DNA of 64,000 nucleotides from Pseudonocardia sp. CNS-004 (GTDB taxonomy: Bacteria > Actinomycetota > Actinomycetes > Mycobacteriales > Pseudonocardiaceae), in NCBI GenBank assembly GCA_001942185.1, contig MKJV01000068.1, positions 124,001 to 188,000 on the forward strand, in the 5' to 3' direction. The first letter of the stretch is position 1. Each line of letters begins with the position of its first letter. Position numbers and translations under genes: made by a program. Positions 42,108 to 50,897 of the stretch are shown piece by piece. The notes under the pieces were generated by a model. The model made no database searches and was not told where the DNA came from. It worked only from the letters and a program-made list of their open reading frames with translations.

Positions 42108-43143
42108 TCAGCCGGGCACCTGTCGCGGAGCGTCGGGCAGCGGGTGCAGGAGCGACGGGCGGCCTCGGGTCCACCGGGCCAGGAGGCGGTCGCCGAACCG
42201 GTCGGCGAGGAACCCGCTGGCCCGGATCCCGAACACGACGTCGCGGGCGAGCGCGGGTTCGGCGGCGAGCAGTGGGGCGATGACGCCTCGGCGGACCAAC
42301 TGCTCGTGCACGGCGTCGGCCTCGACGTGTTCGGCGTAGAACTCCACGGCCGCCTCCGGCAGCCGTAGTCGGCGCATGGCGCGGACCAGGCGGTCCGAGC
42401 CGGGCGAGGAGGTGAGCTCCACGGCGGCGAACTGCCCGACCAGCGCCCCGCGCAGGGCACGGTGCAGCCCGCACAGCGACATGAGGTTCACCTCGGCCAG
42501 CGTCTCGGCGGGGGCGGCGTCGAGGTAGGCGCCGTAGCGGTCGTCCAGGTCGAGAACGCGCATCATGTCGGCGAACAGCCGCGCGTGCATCCGGTCCGGG
42601 TCGCCCGCGCCGTACTCGTCGTGCTCCACGGTGACCAGCGCGGCCTTGGCCGGCCCGTCCAATCGGGGGATCACCCAGGCCTGCGGGTCGGCCTCCTTGA
42701 GGTGGTAGAGCGAGCGGTGCGCCACGTACTCGCGCACCTGCCAGCGCTCACCGTCCGTGGACAGGTGCCAGGACGGGCCCCGGCCTTCGACCGGTTCGAG
42801 CAGCAGCGCCCCGATCTCGGCGTCCACATCACCGAGCGGCTCGCCGGACGCGGCGACGTCGGCGCGCAGCGCGTACAGGAACCGGCGCTCGGCCGCGACC
42901 CGCCCCGTCAGCAATGCCGGATCCCACTCCCGCTCGTCGGTACGCCGGCGAACCCGCGGTAGTGCATCTCGTACAGGCAGTACAGCGCGAGCTGCAGATC
43001 GTCACCGTAGGGGTCGGCACCCTCCACGGGCGGCAGGATCTGCGAGCCGCGGCGCAGGCCGTGATCACGGCGGCCGACAGCGGGCCGCGCGGCTCGGGCA
43101 ACGCCGGCGGCTCGACGGGACGGGCTGCGCTACGGCTGAGCAC
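42108..43143 (-). CDS. Iron-containing redox enzyme family protein (heme-oxygenase-like fold) (frame changes)
   Basis: About 340 residues. The C-terminal 268 residues read cleanly: WQVREYVAHRSLYHLKEADP, ALVTVEHDEYGAGDPDRMHA (Glu/His-rich helix), LNLMSLCGLHRALRG-like helix (VNLMSLCGLHRALRGALVGQ), and FYAEHVEADAVHEQL (ExxH...H). These Glu/His clusters are the metal ligands of heme-oxygenase-like diiron oxidases. The N-terminus from GTG 43143 needs frame changes near 43040 and 42930 to recover LQLALYCLYEMHYRGFAGV. It overlaps the CDGSH gene upstream. The substrate is unknown. Confidence 0.8.
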
Positions 43144-43359
43144 GGTCCTCCTCCCTCGGTGCGCGGACCTTGCGGCGGTGGCTGGTGTCGCAGAACGGTG
43201 GGCGGCGGCTGCGCCGGCAGGTGCACAGCGCGGTCACCGGCCGTTCGGAACGCACCCGACGCCGTCCGGGAGCACGACGTCCACCGGGCCGGGCACCAGC
43301 AGCGGGCCCTCGTCGGTGAGCACGACCTGCGGCACCGCTGCGACCGCCCGTTCACCCAT
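43130..43359 (-). CDS. CDGSH iron-sulfur protein (one frame change)
   Basis: About 76 residues. The N-terminal half reads VVLTDEGPLLVPGPVDVVLP. After a frame change near 43265 comes ALCTCRRSRRPPFCDTSH, which fits the CDGSH cluster pattern C-x-C-x2-S-x3-P-x-C-D-x-S-H holding a redox-active [2Fe-2S] cluster with one His ligand. The start overlaps the methyltransferase stop and its stop lies inside the iron-containing redox enzyme gene. The tight coupling suggests it is the electron carrier for that enzyme. Confidence 0.85.
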
Positions 43360-43999
43360 GGTGCGCTCCCACGACCACCAGCTCCTCCTCCCGCTGTTCG
43401 GGACCGATCAGGCCCCGGGACTCCAGCAGCGCGGCCCGCGCACGCATCACCGGCCCGAACGGCACACTCGCCTTCGCCAGCACCTGCGGCACCAGCCCGG
43501 CCCGGTCGAGCGCGTCCAGGGTGAGATCGGTGTCGCATATCCCGGAGTGCACCAACAACACCTCCCCGCCGGGGGCCAGCACGTCGGCCACGCCGGCGCA
43601 GACCCGGTCCACAAGGGCGCGGCCGTCCGGGCCGGCATCCCAACAGCGGGCCAGGCGGTGACGCGGCAGCCGGTCGGTCTCGGCCGGCACATAGGGCGGG
43701 TTGGCCACCACCAACCCGAATCGGCGCCCGGCGACCGGGGCGAACAGGTCTCCCCGCCGCACCGCCACCGCGGCCCGGTGCAGCCGGGCGTTCACCCACG
43801 TCGCCGCGATCGAACGCCACGACACATCGACCGCGGTGACCGTCGTGGCACCGGCCCGGGACGCGGCGATCGCCAACGCCCCGCTGCCGGTGCCCAGATC
43901 CAGCACGTCCCGGCCGCGGGCGAACCCGCCCCGACGCATCACCTCGGTCACCAACGCGGTGTCACCCTCGGCCCGGTACACCCCGGGCGGGCAGAACAT
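43352..43999 (-). CDS. HemK2/MTQ2-like protein methyltransferase
   Basis: A 215-residue class I methyltransferase. FCPPGVYRAEGDTALVTEVM precedes the SAM motif RDVLDLGTGSGALAIAASRA, and the signature VVANPPYVPAE (NPPY) marks amino- or amide-nitrogen methylation as in the HemK/PrmC group. TVTAVDVSWRSIAATWVNAR fits motif II. It is the first gene of the set with the CDGSH protein and iron-containing redox enzyme. The target could be a protein Gln/Asn or a small molecule; its place here favours a pathway-specific role. Confidence 0.82.
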   Translation of the reverse strand: MFCPPGVYRAEGDTALVTEVMRRGGFARGRDVLDLGTGSGALAIAASRAGATTVTAVDVSWRSIAATWVNARLHRAAVAVRRGDLFAPVAGRRFGLVVANPPYVPAETDRLPRHRLARCWDAGPDGRALVDRVCAGVADVLAPGGEVLLVHSGICDTDLTLDALDRAGLVPQVLAKASVPFGPVMRARAALLESRGLIGPEQREEELVVVGAHHG

Positions 44000-44167
44000 C
44001 GTCACGACCGATTGATGCCCTGCTCCGACCGAGTCAAACCCGGTCACCCGCCGGTCTGATCCTCGGAACCCCCGCGCAGTGCGCCTGGACCGCTTGCGGA
44101 TGACGATCGCGCACGTCGGCCAGGCGATCGTGGCTGAGGCGTGCCCGACGACCACATCCCCGCCTGG

Positions 44168-44365
44168 TTACGCGAGCCGGAAGGCAACACCGGGCAGGTG
44201 ATCGGACGGACACGCGCCACACCCGCCTGCCGGCCGGCGGGGCTCGACGGGCAGACAGCCCGGCTCGCGACAGGTGAGCTGCGAGACCGTGACGGCGGCC
44301 TCGGGAGGAAGGCCGAGCGCGGTGCGGACGAGGTCGGTGAGGATGCCGAAGGCCGGACCACTCAC
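44168..44365 (-). CDS. Small Cys-containing protein downstream of a Zur-type box, probably truncated
   Basis: From GTG 44365 the product begins with GILTDLVRTALGLPPEAAVT then VSQLTCREPGCLPVE, which resembles small actinobacterial proteins found next to CobW-type zinc GTPases. After LPVE the sequence becomes Arg/Pro-rich and no longer resembles that family, so the C-terminal half seems lost by a frame change or deletion. A Zur-type box lies 49 bases upstream. The function is unknown. Confidence 0.5.
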   Translation of the reverse strand: MSGPAFGILTDLVRTALGLPPEAAVTVSQLTCREPGCLPVEPRRPAGGCGACPSDHLPGVAFRLA

Positions 44366-44413
44366 GGCCGACGGGAGCAGACGGTGACGGTCACCCGTAC
44401 AGTCACACCTTGA

Positions 44414-44428
44414 TGAACATGATTTTCA
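44414..44428. promoter_or_regulatory. Zur-type box
   Basis: TGAACATGATTTTCA matches the actinobacterial Zur operator TGAAAATGATTTTCA at 14 of 15 positions. It stands out in an otherwise GC-rich sequence and lies 49 bases upstream of the GTG at 44365. Confidence 0.75.
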
Positions 44429-44862
44429 AATAGACCTCGGCGCATGGATCGCGGCCACCGCAGCGACCAGACCGACCGACGGCGACTCAGTTGACGGCGC
44501 CGCCCCGACCCCGCGATGAGTCACCGCGAGGCGGGCGGGGAGGTCGTCGACGTCGAACCGGGCTCTGCCCAGCCAGCGGACGAGCTCGGTGACGTCGGCG
44601 CGGGAGCGCAGCGGCCCCACCCGGACGACCGGCCGATCGGCCGGCGCTGCACATCACACGGCTGCACGACCACGAGCGGCGCAGACGGACGCAGGCGGCA
44701 CACCACCGCACCGAGCGTGCAGCCCGCCACCACCAGTACGCCGGACCCACTACTCCGGACGGCAACCCGGAGATCGGCCAACAGCTCGTCGGAGAGCGGG
44801 GTGCGGCAACCGGGCGCGGTGCACACCACTGCCGTGTAGCCGGTGGCGGTCACGGCGCCCAC
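44426..44862 (-). CDS. Thioredoxin-fold ferredoxin-like Cys protein (one frame change)
   Basis: About 145 residues. Cysteines occur in AVVCTAPGCRTPLSDELL, VVAGCTLGAVVCRLRPSAPL and VVQPCDVQ, compatible with a thioredoxin-like [2Fe-2S] ferredoxin or a zinc-binding protein. The frame changes near 44615, after which VVRVGPLRSRADVTELVRWL continues. The GTG start has an AGGAGG site seven bases upstream. A palindromic Zur-like box lies 29 bases before the start. The exact family is uncertain. Confidence 0.6.
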
Positions 44863-44890
44863 GTCGACGCCTCCTGGGGCCGACTTCTGC

Positions 44891-44911
44891 AATCGACAAT
44901 CATTGTCGATT
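44891..44911. promoter_or_regulatory. Second Zur-like palindrome
   Basis: Its core CGACAATCATTGTCG is a near-perfect palindrome with three more matching bases on each side. It follows the TGNNAATNATTNNCA Zur pattern except for the two outermost bases. It lies just upstream of the minus-strand ferredoxin-like gene and overlaps a TACTAT hexamer that could serve as a -10 element for plus-strand transcription. Confidence 0.65.
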
Positions 44912-45010
44912 ACTATAGGGCAGCGGTCCTGCCTCCACCAGGATCAGACGTGCGCGTGACAACCGTGCAGCCTTCCTCGCAGTGCGGTCAGCACCACCGC
45001 CCTGCACCAC

Positions 45011-45219
45011 ATGGACCGCGAACCGCTGCGCACGCTGATCGCGCGCTGCGGCGCGACGCTTCTCCCAGGTCGCGTCTTCGTCGACGGCGACCTCACCTAC
45101 GAGGGGGCCTGCGCGTGGCTCGACGGCCTCACCCGCGCCCTCACCACCCGACGTGCCCGGCGTGCCGGCATCGAACGCACCGAGGACTGGGCGGCATCCG
45201 CTGACCTCCTACGGCCTGA
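45011..45219 (+). CDS. Hypothetical small protein, doubtful
   Basis: From ATG 45011 the frame reads MDREPLRTLIARCGATLLPG, VFVDGDLTYEGACAWLDGLT and then an Arg-rich stretch; a frame change would let it stop at 45219, just past the end of the convergent ctpC gene. No family is recognised. It is noted because it is the only candidate on the plus side of the palindrome at 44891-44911. Confidence 0.25.
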
Positions 45220-47347
45220 GCCCGTACCGGATCAGCCTCGAACTGTTCGCGACGACGGCGACGGACGAGGCGTTGTGGAGGATCGCCGCGACCACGGGGC
45301 TCATGCCACCCGCTGCCGAGACGAGCAGGCCCGCGGCGTTGACCGCGATCGACATGCCGTAGTTCTGCCGGATGAGCCCGACGCCGCGCCTGCCGAGATC
45401 CCGCAGGTCCATCAGCGTACGCAGGTCGTCCCCGGCGAGCGCGACATCGGCCGTCTCGACCGCGACGTCGGTGCCGCCGACACCCATCGCGATCCCGATG
45501 TCGGACAGCGCGAGCGCCGGGGCATCGTTCGTGCCGTCCCCGACCACCGCGACGGTGTAGCCCTCGGCCTGCAGCGCCCGCACGACGTCCTGCTTCTGCT
45601 CCGGGAGCACTTGCGCCCGGAACTCGTCGATGCCCAGCTCGGCCGCGACCGCGGCGGCGACGTCGGGGTGGTCACCGGTCAGGAGCACGATCCGCTCCAC
45701 CCCGTCGGCACGCAGCGCGTCGAGCACCTCGCGCGACTCGGGCCGGATCGAGTCGCGCAACGACACCAGCCCGACCAGGTCACCATCGACCGCCAGCAGC
45801 AGCGGGATCTCCGTGGCACGCTGCAGCCTGCGGACCCAGTCGTGGGCCTTGCGGCTCACGCGCACCTTCTGCCTGCGCAGCAGCTCCCGGCTGCCGATGA
45901 GCAGCTCCCGGCCGTCGGACTCCACCCGCATGCCCTGGCCGAGCAGCACCTCGCACTCCTCGTGCGGGGGGATCTCGATGCGCCGCTCCTCCGTCGAGCG
46001 GATCACCGCCTGCGCGAGCGGGTGCCGGGAGTGGATCTCGGAGCTGGCGGCGTAGGCGAGCACCTGCTCGGGCGTCCAGTCGTCGTGGAACGACACGACG
46101 TTGGTCACGACCGGGCGGCCAAGGGTGAGCGTGCCGGTCTTGTCGAACACGATGGCGTTCACGCGGCCCGCCGCTTCGAGGTGCGCACCGCCCTTGATCA
46201 GGATGCCGCGGCGGGCACCGTTGCCGATCGCGGCGCTGATCGCGGTCGGCGTCGACAGGCCCACCGCGCACGGGCACGCCACCAACAGCATCGTCATCGC
46301 GCGGCGCACGTCGCGGGTGACCAGCAGCGTCAGCGCCGACAGCGCGAACGACGTGGGCACGAACCGCCGCGAGAACGTCTCCCCCACGGTCTGGATCGGC
46401 GCCCGGTCGTGCTGCGCCTCCTCGACGCGCGCGATGATCCGGCCGATCGCGGTGTCCCGCCCGACCGCGGTGGCGCGCACGACGAGCCGCCCGCGCTTGA
46501 GCACCGAACCCGCCGGCAGCGGCGTACCCACACCGACCGACACCGGGAGCTGCTCGCCCGTGATCGCGGCCTGGTCGACGACACCATCGCCCTCGACGAC
46601 CACGCCGTCCACCGGCAGCACGACCTGCTCGTGGACGACGACCTCGTCACCGACGCCGAGCTGGTCGATGTCGACCTCCAGCTCGGTGCCGTCGGCCAGG
46701 CGCATCCAGGTGCGGGTGCGGGCGCCGGTGAGGAGCTCGGAGATCGCCCGACGGCTGCGGCGCAGCGTGAGGTCCTGCAGGTACTCGCCGATGTTGAGCA
46801 GCCACAGCACCGTCAGTGCCACGACGTTCTCACGCAGCACCAGGCTGGCAACGGTCGCGGCGGACACCAGCGCGTCGGTACCGGCGCCACGGCCACCCGC
46901 CATGGAGCGCAGGGCGCCGCGCAGGAACGGGTAGCCGGTGAAGATCGTGACCCCGGTGGCGACGGCGCGGCTGCTCGGGCCGAGGACCGGCGGGCGGCGC
47001 AGCCCGTAGCGGCGGATCCCCAGCACGGCCAGCGCGGCACCGCCGACAGCGAGCCGCACCAGGTCGCCGTTGCGGACCTCCGCCGAGCGCGGGGTGCGTT
47101 CCGCCGTGGCCTCCGGGTCGGCACCGAGCCCCTTGTCCACCGCCTCGAGCAGTTCGGTTCGGTCGCAGCGCTCGGGGTCGTACCAGACCACGATGCTCCC
47201 GGTTCGGGGGTAGGCGTGCACCTGCCGGACGTGCACCACCGTGTCGACGGCGTCCTCCACGGCCACCGCGAGCGCCGGGCTGCCGACGAGCCCGGGCGCG
47301 GCGAACCGCACCCGGCCCGCAGCGTCGGACAGAACCGTGACCGCCAC
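45209..47347 (-). CDS. ctpC: P1B-type metal-exporting ATPase, CtpC-like
   Basis: A 712-residue heavy-metal ATPase. There is a degenerate N-terminal metal domain (about residues 1-75, no CxxC), then the actuator TGEQLPV motif, the membrane metal motif LLVACPCAVGLSTPTAISAA, the phosphorylation site VFDKTGTLTLGRPVV, SRHPLAQAV (HP locus), GDGTNDAPAL, and a last helix NYGMSIAVNAAGLLVSAAGG followed by NASSVAVVANSSRLIRY. This final pattern is typical of CtpC, which exports zinc and manganese in mycobacteria. It follows and is probably co-transcribed with the DUF1490 chaperone gene. The frame is intact. Confidence 0.9.
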   Translation of the reverse strand: MAVTVLSDAAGRVRFAAPGLVGSPALAVAVEDAVDTVVHVRQVHAYPRTGSIVVWYDPERCDRTELLEAVDKGLGADPEATAERTPRSAEVRNGDLVRLAVGGAALAVLGIRRYGLRRPPVLGPSSRAVATGVTIFTGYPFLRGALRSMAGGRGAGTDALVSAATVASLVLRENVVALTVLWLLNIGEYLQDLTLRRSRRAISELLTGARTRTWMRLADGTELEVDIDQLGVGDEVVVHEQVVLPVDGVVVEGDGVVDQAAITGEQLPVSVGVGTPLPAGSVLKRGRLVVRATAVGRDTAIGRIIARVEEAQHDRAPIQTVGETFSRRFVPTSFALSALTLLVTRDVRRAMTMLLVACPCAVGLSTPTAISAAIGNGARRGILIKGGAHLEAAGRVNAIVFDKTGTLTLGRPVVTNVVSFHDDWTPEQVLAYAASSEIHSRHPLAQAVIRSTEERRIEIPPHEECEVLLGQGMRVESDGRELLIGSRELLRRQKVRVSRKAHDWVRRLQRATEIPLLLAVDGDLVGLVSLRDSIRPESREVLDALRADGVERIVLLTGDHPDVAAAVAAELGIDEFRAQVLPEQKQDVVRALQAEGYTVAVVGDGTNDAPALALSDIGIAMGVGGTDVAVETADVALAGDDLRTLMDLRDLGRRGVGLIRQNYGMSIAVNAAGLLVSAAGGMSPVVAAILHNASSVAVVANSSRLIRYGLRP

Positions 47348-47352
47348 GCGGA

Positions 47353-47637
47353 TCAGTGCTCGTGGTCGGGTGCCGGGGCTCCCGGGGGCGGGTTCTGCTC
47401 ACCGATCCGCTCCCGGGCCTCGCTGACGATGTCGGCCGTCGTCAGCCGGACGCGCTCGGCGCCGGCCTCGGCGGCACGGGCGCCGCGCAGGCCCCAGGAG
47501 GTGACCGTGACCGCAGCGCCACGGACGGTGTCGCTGCGCACGACGCGCTTCACCCCGTCGTAGGTGGCCGCCCCGACGACGCCGGTGGCCAGCAGCCCCG
47601 CGGCCTTGCCAACAAACGCGCCAAGCATCTCGGTCAT
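47353..47637 (-). CDS. DUF1490 / PacL-type P-ATPase-associated protein
   Basis: A 94-residue protein with an N-terminal hydrophobic segment (MLGAFVGKAAGLLATGVVGA), the DUF1490 core (YDGVKRVVRSDTVRGAAVTV, WGLRGARAAEAGAERVRL) and a C-terminal His/acidic tail (APDHEH) that can bind metal. The mycobacterial counterpart, next to ctpC, is the metallochaperone PacL1, which stabilises CtpC in zinc stress. The gene lies five bases upstream of ctpC, reproducing that pair. Confidence 0.85.
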   Translation of the reverse strand: MTEMLGAFVGKAAGLLATGVVGAATYDGVKRVVRSDTVRGAAVTVTSWGLRGARAAEAGAERVRLTTADIVSEARERIGEQNPPPGAPAPDHEH

Positions 47638-47801
47638 CCCTCCGGTCGAGCAGAACGAGCGAGGATACTGGACGGCGAGCCCGGTTGCCCTCGGCGAGTC
47701 GCAGATCGCAGCAGGTCAACACGAGTGTGTGAGCGGAGTCCGACCGGGTGTGATCAGGAATGCGACTCCCTGTGGAGTCCTCGCCCCGAATCCGCCTGCC
47801 C

Positions 47802-48014
47802 TCACCCGACTTCCTCCGCTCCGCGGCCGGGTCCGCACGGCCTCCCTCCGATACCCCAGCGCTTCGGGTCGACGGGGTTCAGCACGATCCAGGTCTGCTC
47901 GCGGATCGACTCGTCGAAGACCTCGACGACGGCGTCGGTGAGCGCCGCGATCAGCCGCTCCTGGGTCTGCGGGGTGAGCCGCCCCTCGAAGATGCTCACG
48001 TCGATGTAGGGCAC
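47802..48014 (-). CDS. 4-oxalocrotonate tautomerase family protein
   Basis: A 70-residue protein starting Met-Pro (MPYIDVSIFEGRLTPQTQER), so the catalytic N-terminal Pro of this superfamily is present after Met removal. LIAALTDAVVEVFDES and the substrate-site region TWIVLNPVDPKRWGIGG follow. The GTG start has a gaaggag site and overlaps the aminotransferase gene by 19 bases. Members tautomerise enol/keto acids. In this siderophore-like cluster it may act on an aromatic or keto-acid precursor; that is inference. Confidence 0.8.
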   Translation of the reverse strand: MPYIDVSIFEGRLTPQTQERLIAALTDAVVEVFDESIREQTWIVLNPVDPKRWGIGGRPCGPGRGAEEVG

Positions 48015-49260
48015 GGGGTCTCCTTCTCGGTCTTCTCGGTCTTCTCGGCACGGCCTGCGACCTCGTGCGCGGATTCGTCGAGGGCGTGGACGAGGTGGTC
48101 GACCTGGGCGTCGGTCAGCGACGGGTGGCAGGGCAGGTTCATGTGGGCGCCGAACCACGACGCCTCGGCCACCGGGCACTCGCCGGGGCCGTGCGGGCCG
48201 CGGGCCCGCCATTCGGGCATCAGGTGCTGGGGGAAGTAGCGCAGCTGGACCTCCACCGATCGGCGGTCCAGGGCCCGGACCAGGGCGTCGCGTGCGCCCG
48301 GGCGGTCGACGAAGAACGTGTGGAGGTGCCGTGCGTCCGTGACCCCCGGCTCCGGGGTGGTCGGTCGCAGCCAGTCGTGCCGGGTGAGCACCTCGTCGAT
48401 CCGCGCGCCGATGTGCCTGCGCCGCGCCACGAGTCCGGGGAGCCTGTCGAGCTGGACCAGGCCGACCGCGGCGGCGGCCTCGGACATGGTGGCGTTCGTG
48501 CCGGCGCGACGGACCCCGGCACAGGCGTGGCCGTGCGCGCGGTCCGCCCACTTCATCCAGGCCAGCGACGGCGGCGGTGCCGCCGGCACCAGGCCGCTGA
48601 CGAAGTCGCCGTCGACCTCGTTGGAGCGGCGGCGGTCGAGCCGCTCCGCCCAGTCGTCGCGGTCCACGGTGATCATCCCGCCCTCGCCGAGGGTGGTGAT
48701 GTTCTTGCTGGCGTGGAAGCTGAAGCAGCCGATGTCCCCCAGCGAGCCCGGGCTCCGGCCGTGCCGCTGCGCGCCGAGCGCGTGCGCGCAGTCCTCGATC
48801 ACGACGATCCCCCGCGGCCGCGCGTGCGCCATGATCCGGTCCATGTCGGCGGGCCGCCCGCCGTAGTGCACGAGCACGACCGCGCGGGTCCGGTCGGTCG
48901 TCAGCGCCTCCAGCCGGCTCGGGTCGATGTTGAGCGTGCCCGGGTCGACGTCGCAGAAGCGGACCCGGGCCGGGGTGTCGAGCAACGGCTGGACCGTGGC
49001 CTGGAAGGTCTGCGGAGTCGTGATCACCTCGTCGCCCGGACCCAGGTCGAGCAGCCCGATCGCGAGCTCGAGGGCCACCGTCCCACTCGTCACGGTGAGC
49101 GCGTGCCGGACGCCGACCAGCTCGGCGAAGCGCCGTTCGAACTCGACGCGCCGCTCACCGGACGTCAGCCGGCCACCGGACCGGACGAGCTGGGCGATCG
49201 CGTCGGCCTCCCGATCCCCGAGGTGGCTGCCCCGGTGCGCGAACGGGACGCGGTAGCCGG
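47996..49260 (-). CDS. DegT/DnrJ/EryC1 family PLP aminotransferase
   Basis: About 420 residues. Features are GGRLTSGERRVEFERRF near the N-terminus, VTSGTVALELAIGLLDLGPG, VVLVHYGGRPADMDRIMAHA, the PLP-contacting VIEDCAHALGAQRHGRSPGS, and the PLP-binding Lys in FSFHASKNITTLGEGGM. The 5' end is unclear: the frame runs back into the end of the AMP-ligase gene without a good start, so a sequencing deletion is likely there. DegT enzymes aminate keto-sugars or form amino-aromatic acids such as AHBA. Its role in a salicylate-NRPS cluster is unknown. Confidence 0.82.
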
Positions 49261-50897
49261 GCGCACGCGGACACCAGCCGTTCTCGCAGCGCGTTCTTGT
49301 CGATCTTGCCGACCGGCGTGAGCGGCAGCGCGTCGATCAGCTCGACCTGGTCGGGATGCTTGTACTGGGCGACGCCGAGTGCGCGCAGGTGCCGCGCGAC
49401 GGCGAGCTTGCCGACGGGCTCGTCCCGGCACACGAGGAACGCCACCGACCGCTCCCCGAAGCGTTCGTCCGGCGTCCCGACGACCGCGGCCGCGGCGATC
49501 CCGGGGTGGGCGAGGAGGTGCCCCTCCACCTCCGTCGCGGCGATCTTCTCGCCGCCCCGGTTGATCTGGTCCTTCACCCGCCCGACGACGTTCAGGTGCC
49601 CGGTCGGGAGCTGCCGGACGACGTCGCCGGTGCGGTAGAAGCCGTCGGCGGTGAACGAGCGGGCGTTGTGCTCGGGTGCCCGGTAGTACCCGCGCAGGGT
49701 GTACGGGCCCCGGGTCAGGAGCTCACCGGGCTCGCCGGCGGGGACGTCGTTGCCGTCGGTGTCGACGACCCGGATCTCGTCCGCCGGGGAGATCGGCCTG
49801 CCCTGGGTCGTGTGCTTCAGCTCCTCCGGGTCGTCGAGCAGGGTGAGGTTGAGCAGCCCCTCGGCCATGCCGAAGACCTGTTGCAGGGTCGCACCGAGGG
49901 CGGGCTCGACGAGTGGGGCGATCTCGTCCGCCAGCCGCGCGCTCCCGATCTGGACGACCTGCAGGCTCGACAGGTCGTGCGAGGTCCGGCCCGCCTCCTC
50001 GATCCACACCGGGGTCAGCGGCGGGTTGAGCGCGGTGATCGTCACGCGCTCGCGCTCGATCAGCGGGAAGGTGGTCGAGGGGTCCGGGCTCCCGGAGAGG
50101 ACGGCGGTGCCGCCCACGGCGAGCACCCCGAGCAGGCCGGGGCAGCTCATCGTGAAGTTGAACGCGACCGGCAGCACCGCGAGGTAGACCGAGTCGGCGT
50201 CCATGCCGCAGATCCGGGCGGCGGCGAGGGCGTTGTAGGCGTAGTCGTCGTGCGTGCGCGGGATCAGCTTCGGCACGCCGGTGGTGCCCCCCGAGAGCAG
50301 CAGCAGCGCGATGTCCGACGGGGAGGGGGCGTCGTCGATCGGGCCGGCTCCCGGCACGGGCAGGTCACCGAGCGCGACCGCGCCGTCGCGCCCACCCGGC
50401 TCCCCCGCGACGACGACGTGCCGCACCCCGGGTACCTGCGCCCGCACCGTGGCGGCCAGCTCGCGGTAGTCGAACCGGGCGTGCACGTCCGGGACGATGT
50501 GGGCGACGGCGCCGCTCAGCGCAGCCAGGTGGGTGATCTCGGCGGCGCGGTGCCCGGGCAGCGCGTGCACCGGCACCACCCCGAGACGCGCCAATGCGAA
50601 CCAGGTGACGACGAACTCCACACCGTTGGGCAGCTGGAGCACCACCTTGTCCCCGCGCCGCAGGCCAAGTTCGCGCAGGCCCGCGGCGAGCTCGTCGACG
50701 GCCCGGTCGAGCTCGGCGTAGGTCACCCTGCGCTCGGCGTCGACGACGGCCGTCCGGTCCGCGTGCGCGGCGGCCAGATCGCGTAGCTGCGCACCGAACG
50801 TACGCCCGGCCCAGTAGCCCGCGCGGCGGTAGCTCTCGGCCGCCTCCGCGGGCCAGGTCGGCGCGTCCGCCTCGTCCGGCTGCCCGTTCCCCGTCAT
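49155..50897 (-). CDS. Aryl-acid AMP ligase, salicylate-type (DhbE/YbtE family)
   Basis: About 550 residues; activates an aryl acid as its adenylate and loads it on the aryl carrier domain. LLLLSGGTTGVPKLIPRTHD is the P-loop and QVFGMAEGLLNLTLLDDPEE, GYYRAPEHNARSFTADGFYR and PLTPVGKIDKNALRER (catalytic Lys) are family hallmarks. At the DhbE positions that separate salicylate from dihydroxybenzoate enzymes it has Cys (FNFTMSCPG) and Leu (GMAEGLLN), the salicylate pattern. The usual AHN is AFN here. Residues after about 49265 overlap the aminotransferase and are probably not part of the protein. It is divergent from the NRPS genes. Confidence 0.9.
   Translation of the reverse strand: MTGNGQPDEADAPTWPAEAAESYRRAGYWAGRTFGAQLRDLAAAHADRTAVVDAERRVTYAELDRAVDELAAGLRELGLRRGDKVVLQLPNGVEFVVTWFALARLGVVPVHALPGHRAAEITHLAALSGAVAHIVPDVHARFDYRELAATVRAQVPGVRHVVVAGEPGGRDGAVALGDLPVPGAGPIDDAPSPSDIALLLLSGGTTGVPKLIPRTHDDYAYNALAAARICGMDADSVYLAVLPVAFNFTMSCPGLLGVLAVGGTAVLSGSPDPSTTFPLIERERVTITALNPPLTPVWIEEAGRTSHDLSSLQVVQIGSARLADEIAPLVEPALGATLQQVFGMAEGLLNLTLLDDPEELKHTTQGRPISPADEIRVVDTDGNDVPAGEPGELLTRGPYTLRGYYRAPEHNARSFTADGFYRTGDVVRQLPTGHLNVVGRVKDQINRGGEKIAATEVEGHLLAHPGIAAAAVVGTPDERFGERSVAFLVCRDEPVGKLAVARHLRALGVAQYKHPDQVELIDALPLTPVGKIDKNALRERLVSACARLPRPVRAPGQPPRGSGGRRDRPARPVRWPADVR

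Noticed and set aside
45011..47563. Long open frame of about 850 codons on the plus strand opposite ctpC
   Set aside because: The minus strand encodes an intact P-type ATPase with all motifs. The plus-strand product is Arg/His/Asp-rich with no family and is a by-product of high GC.
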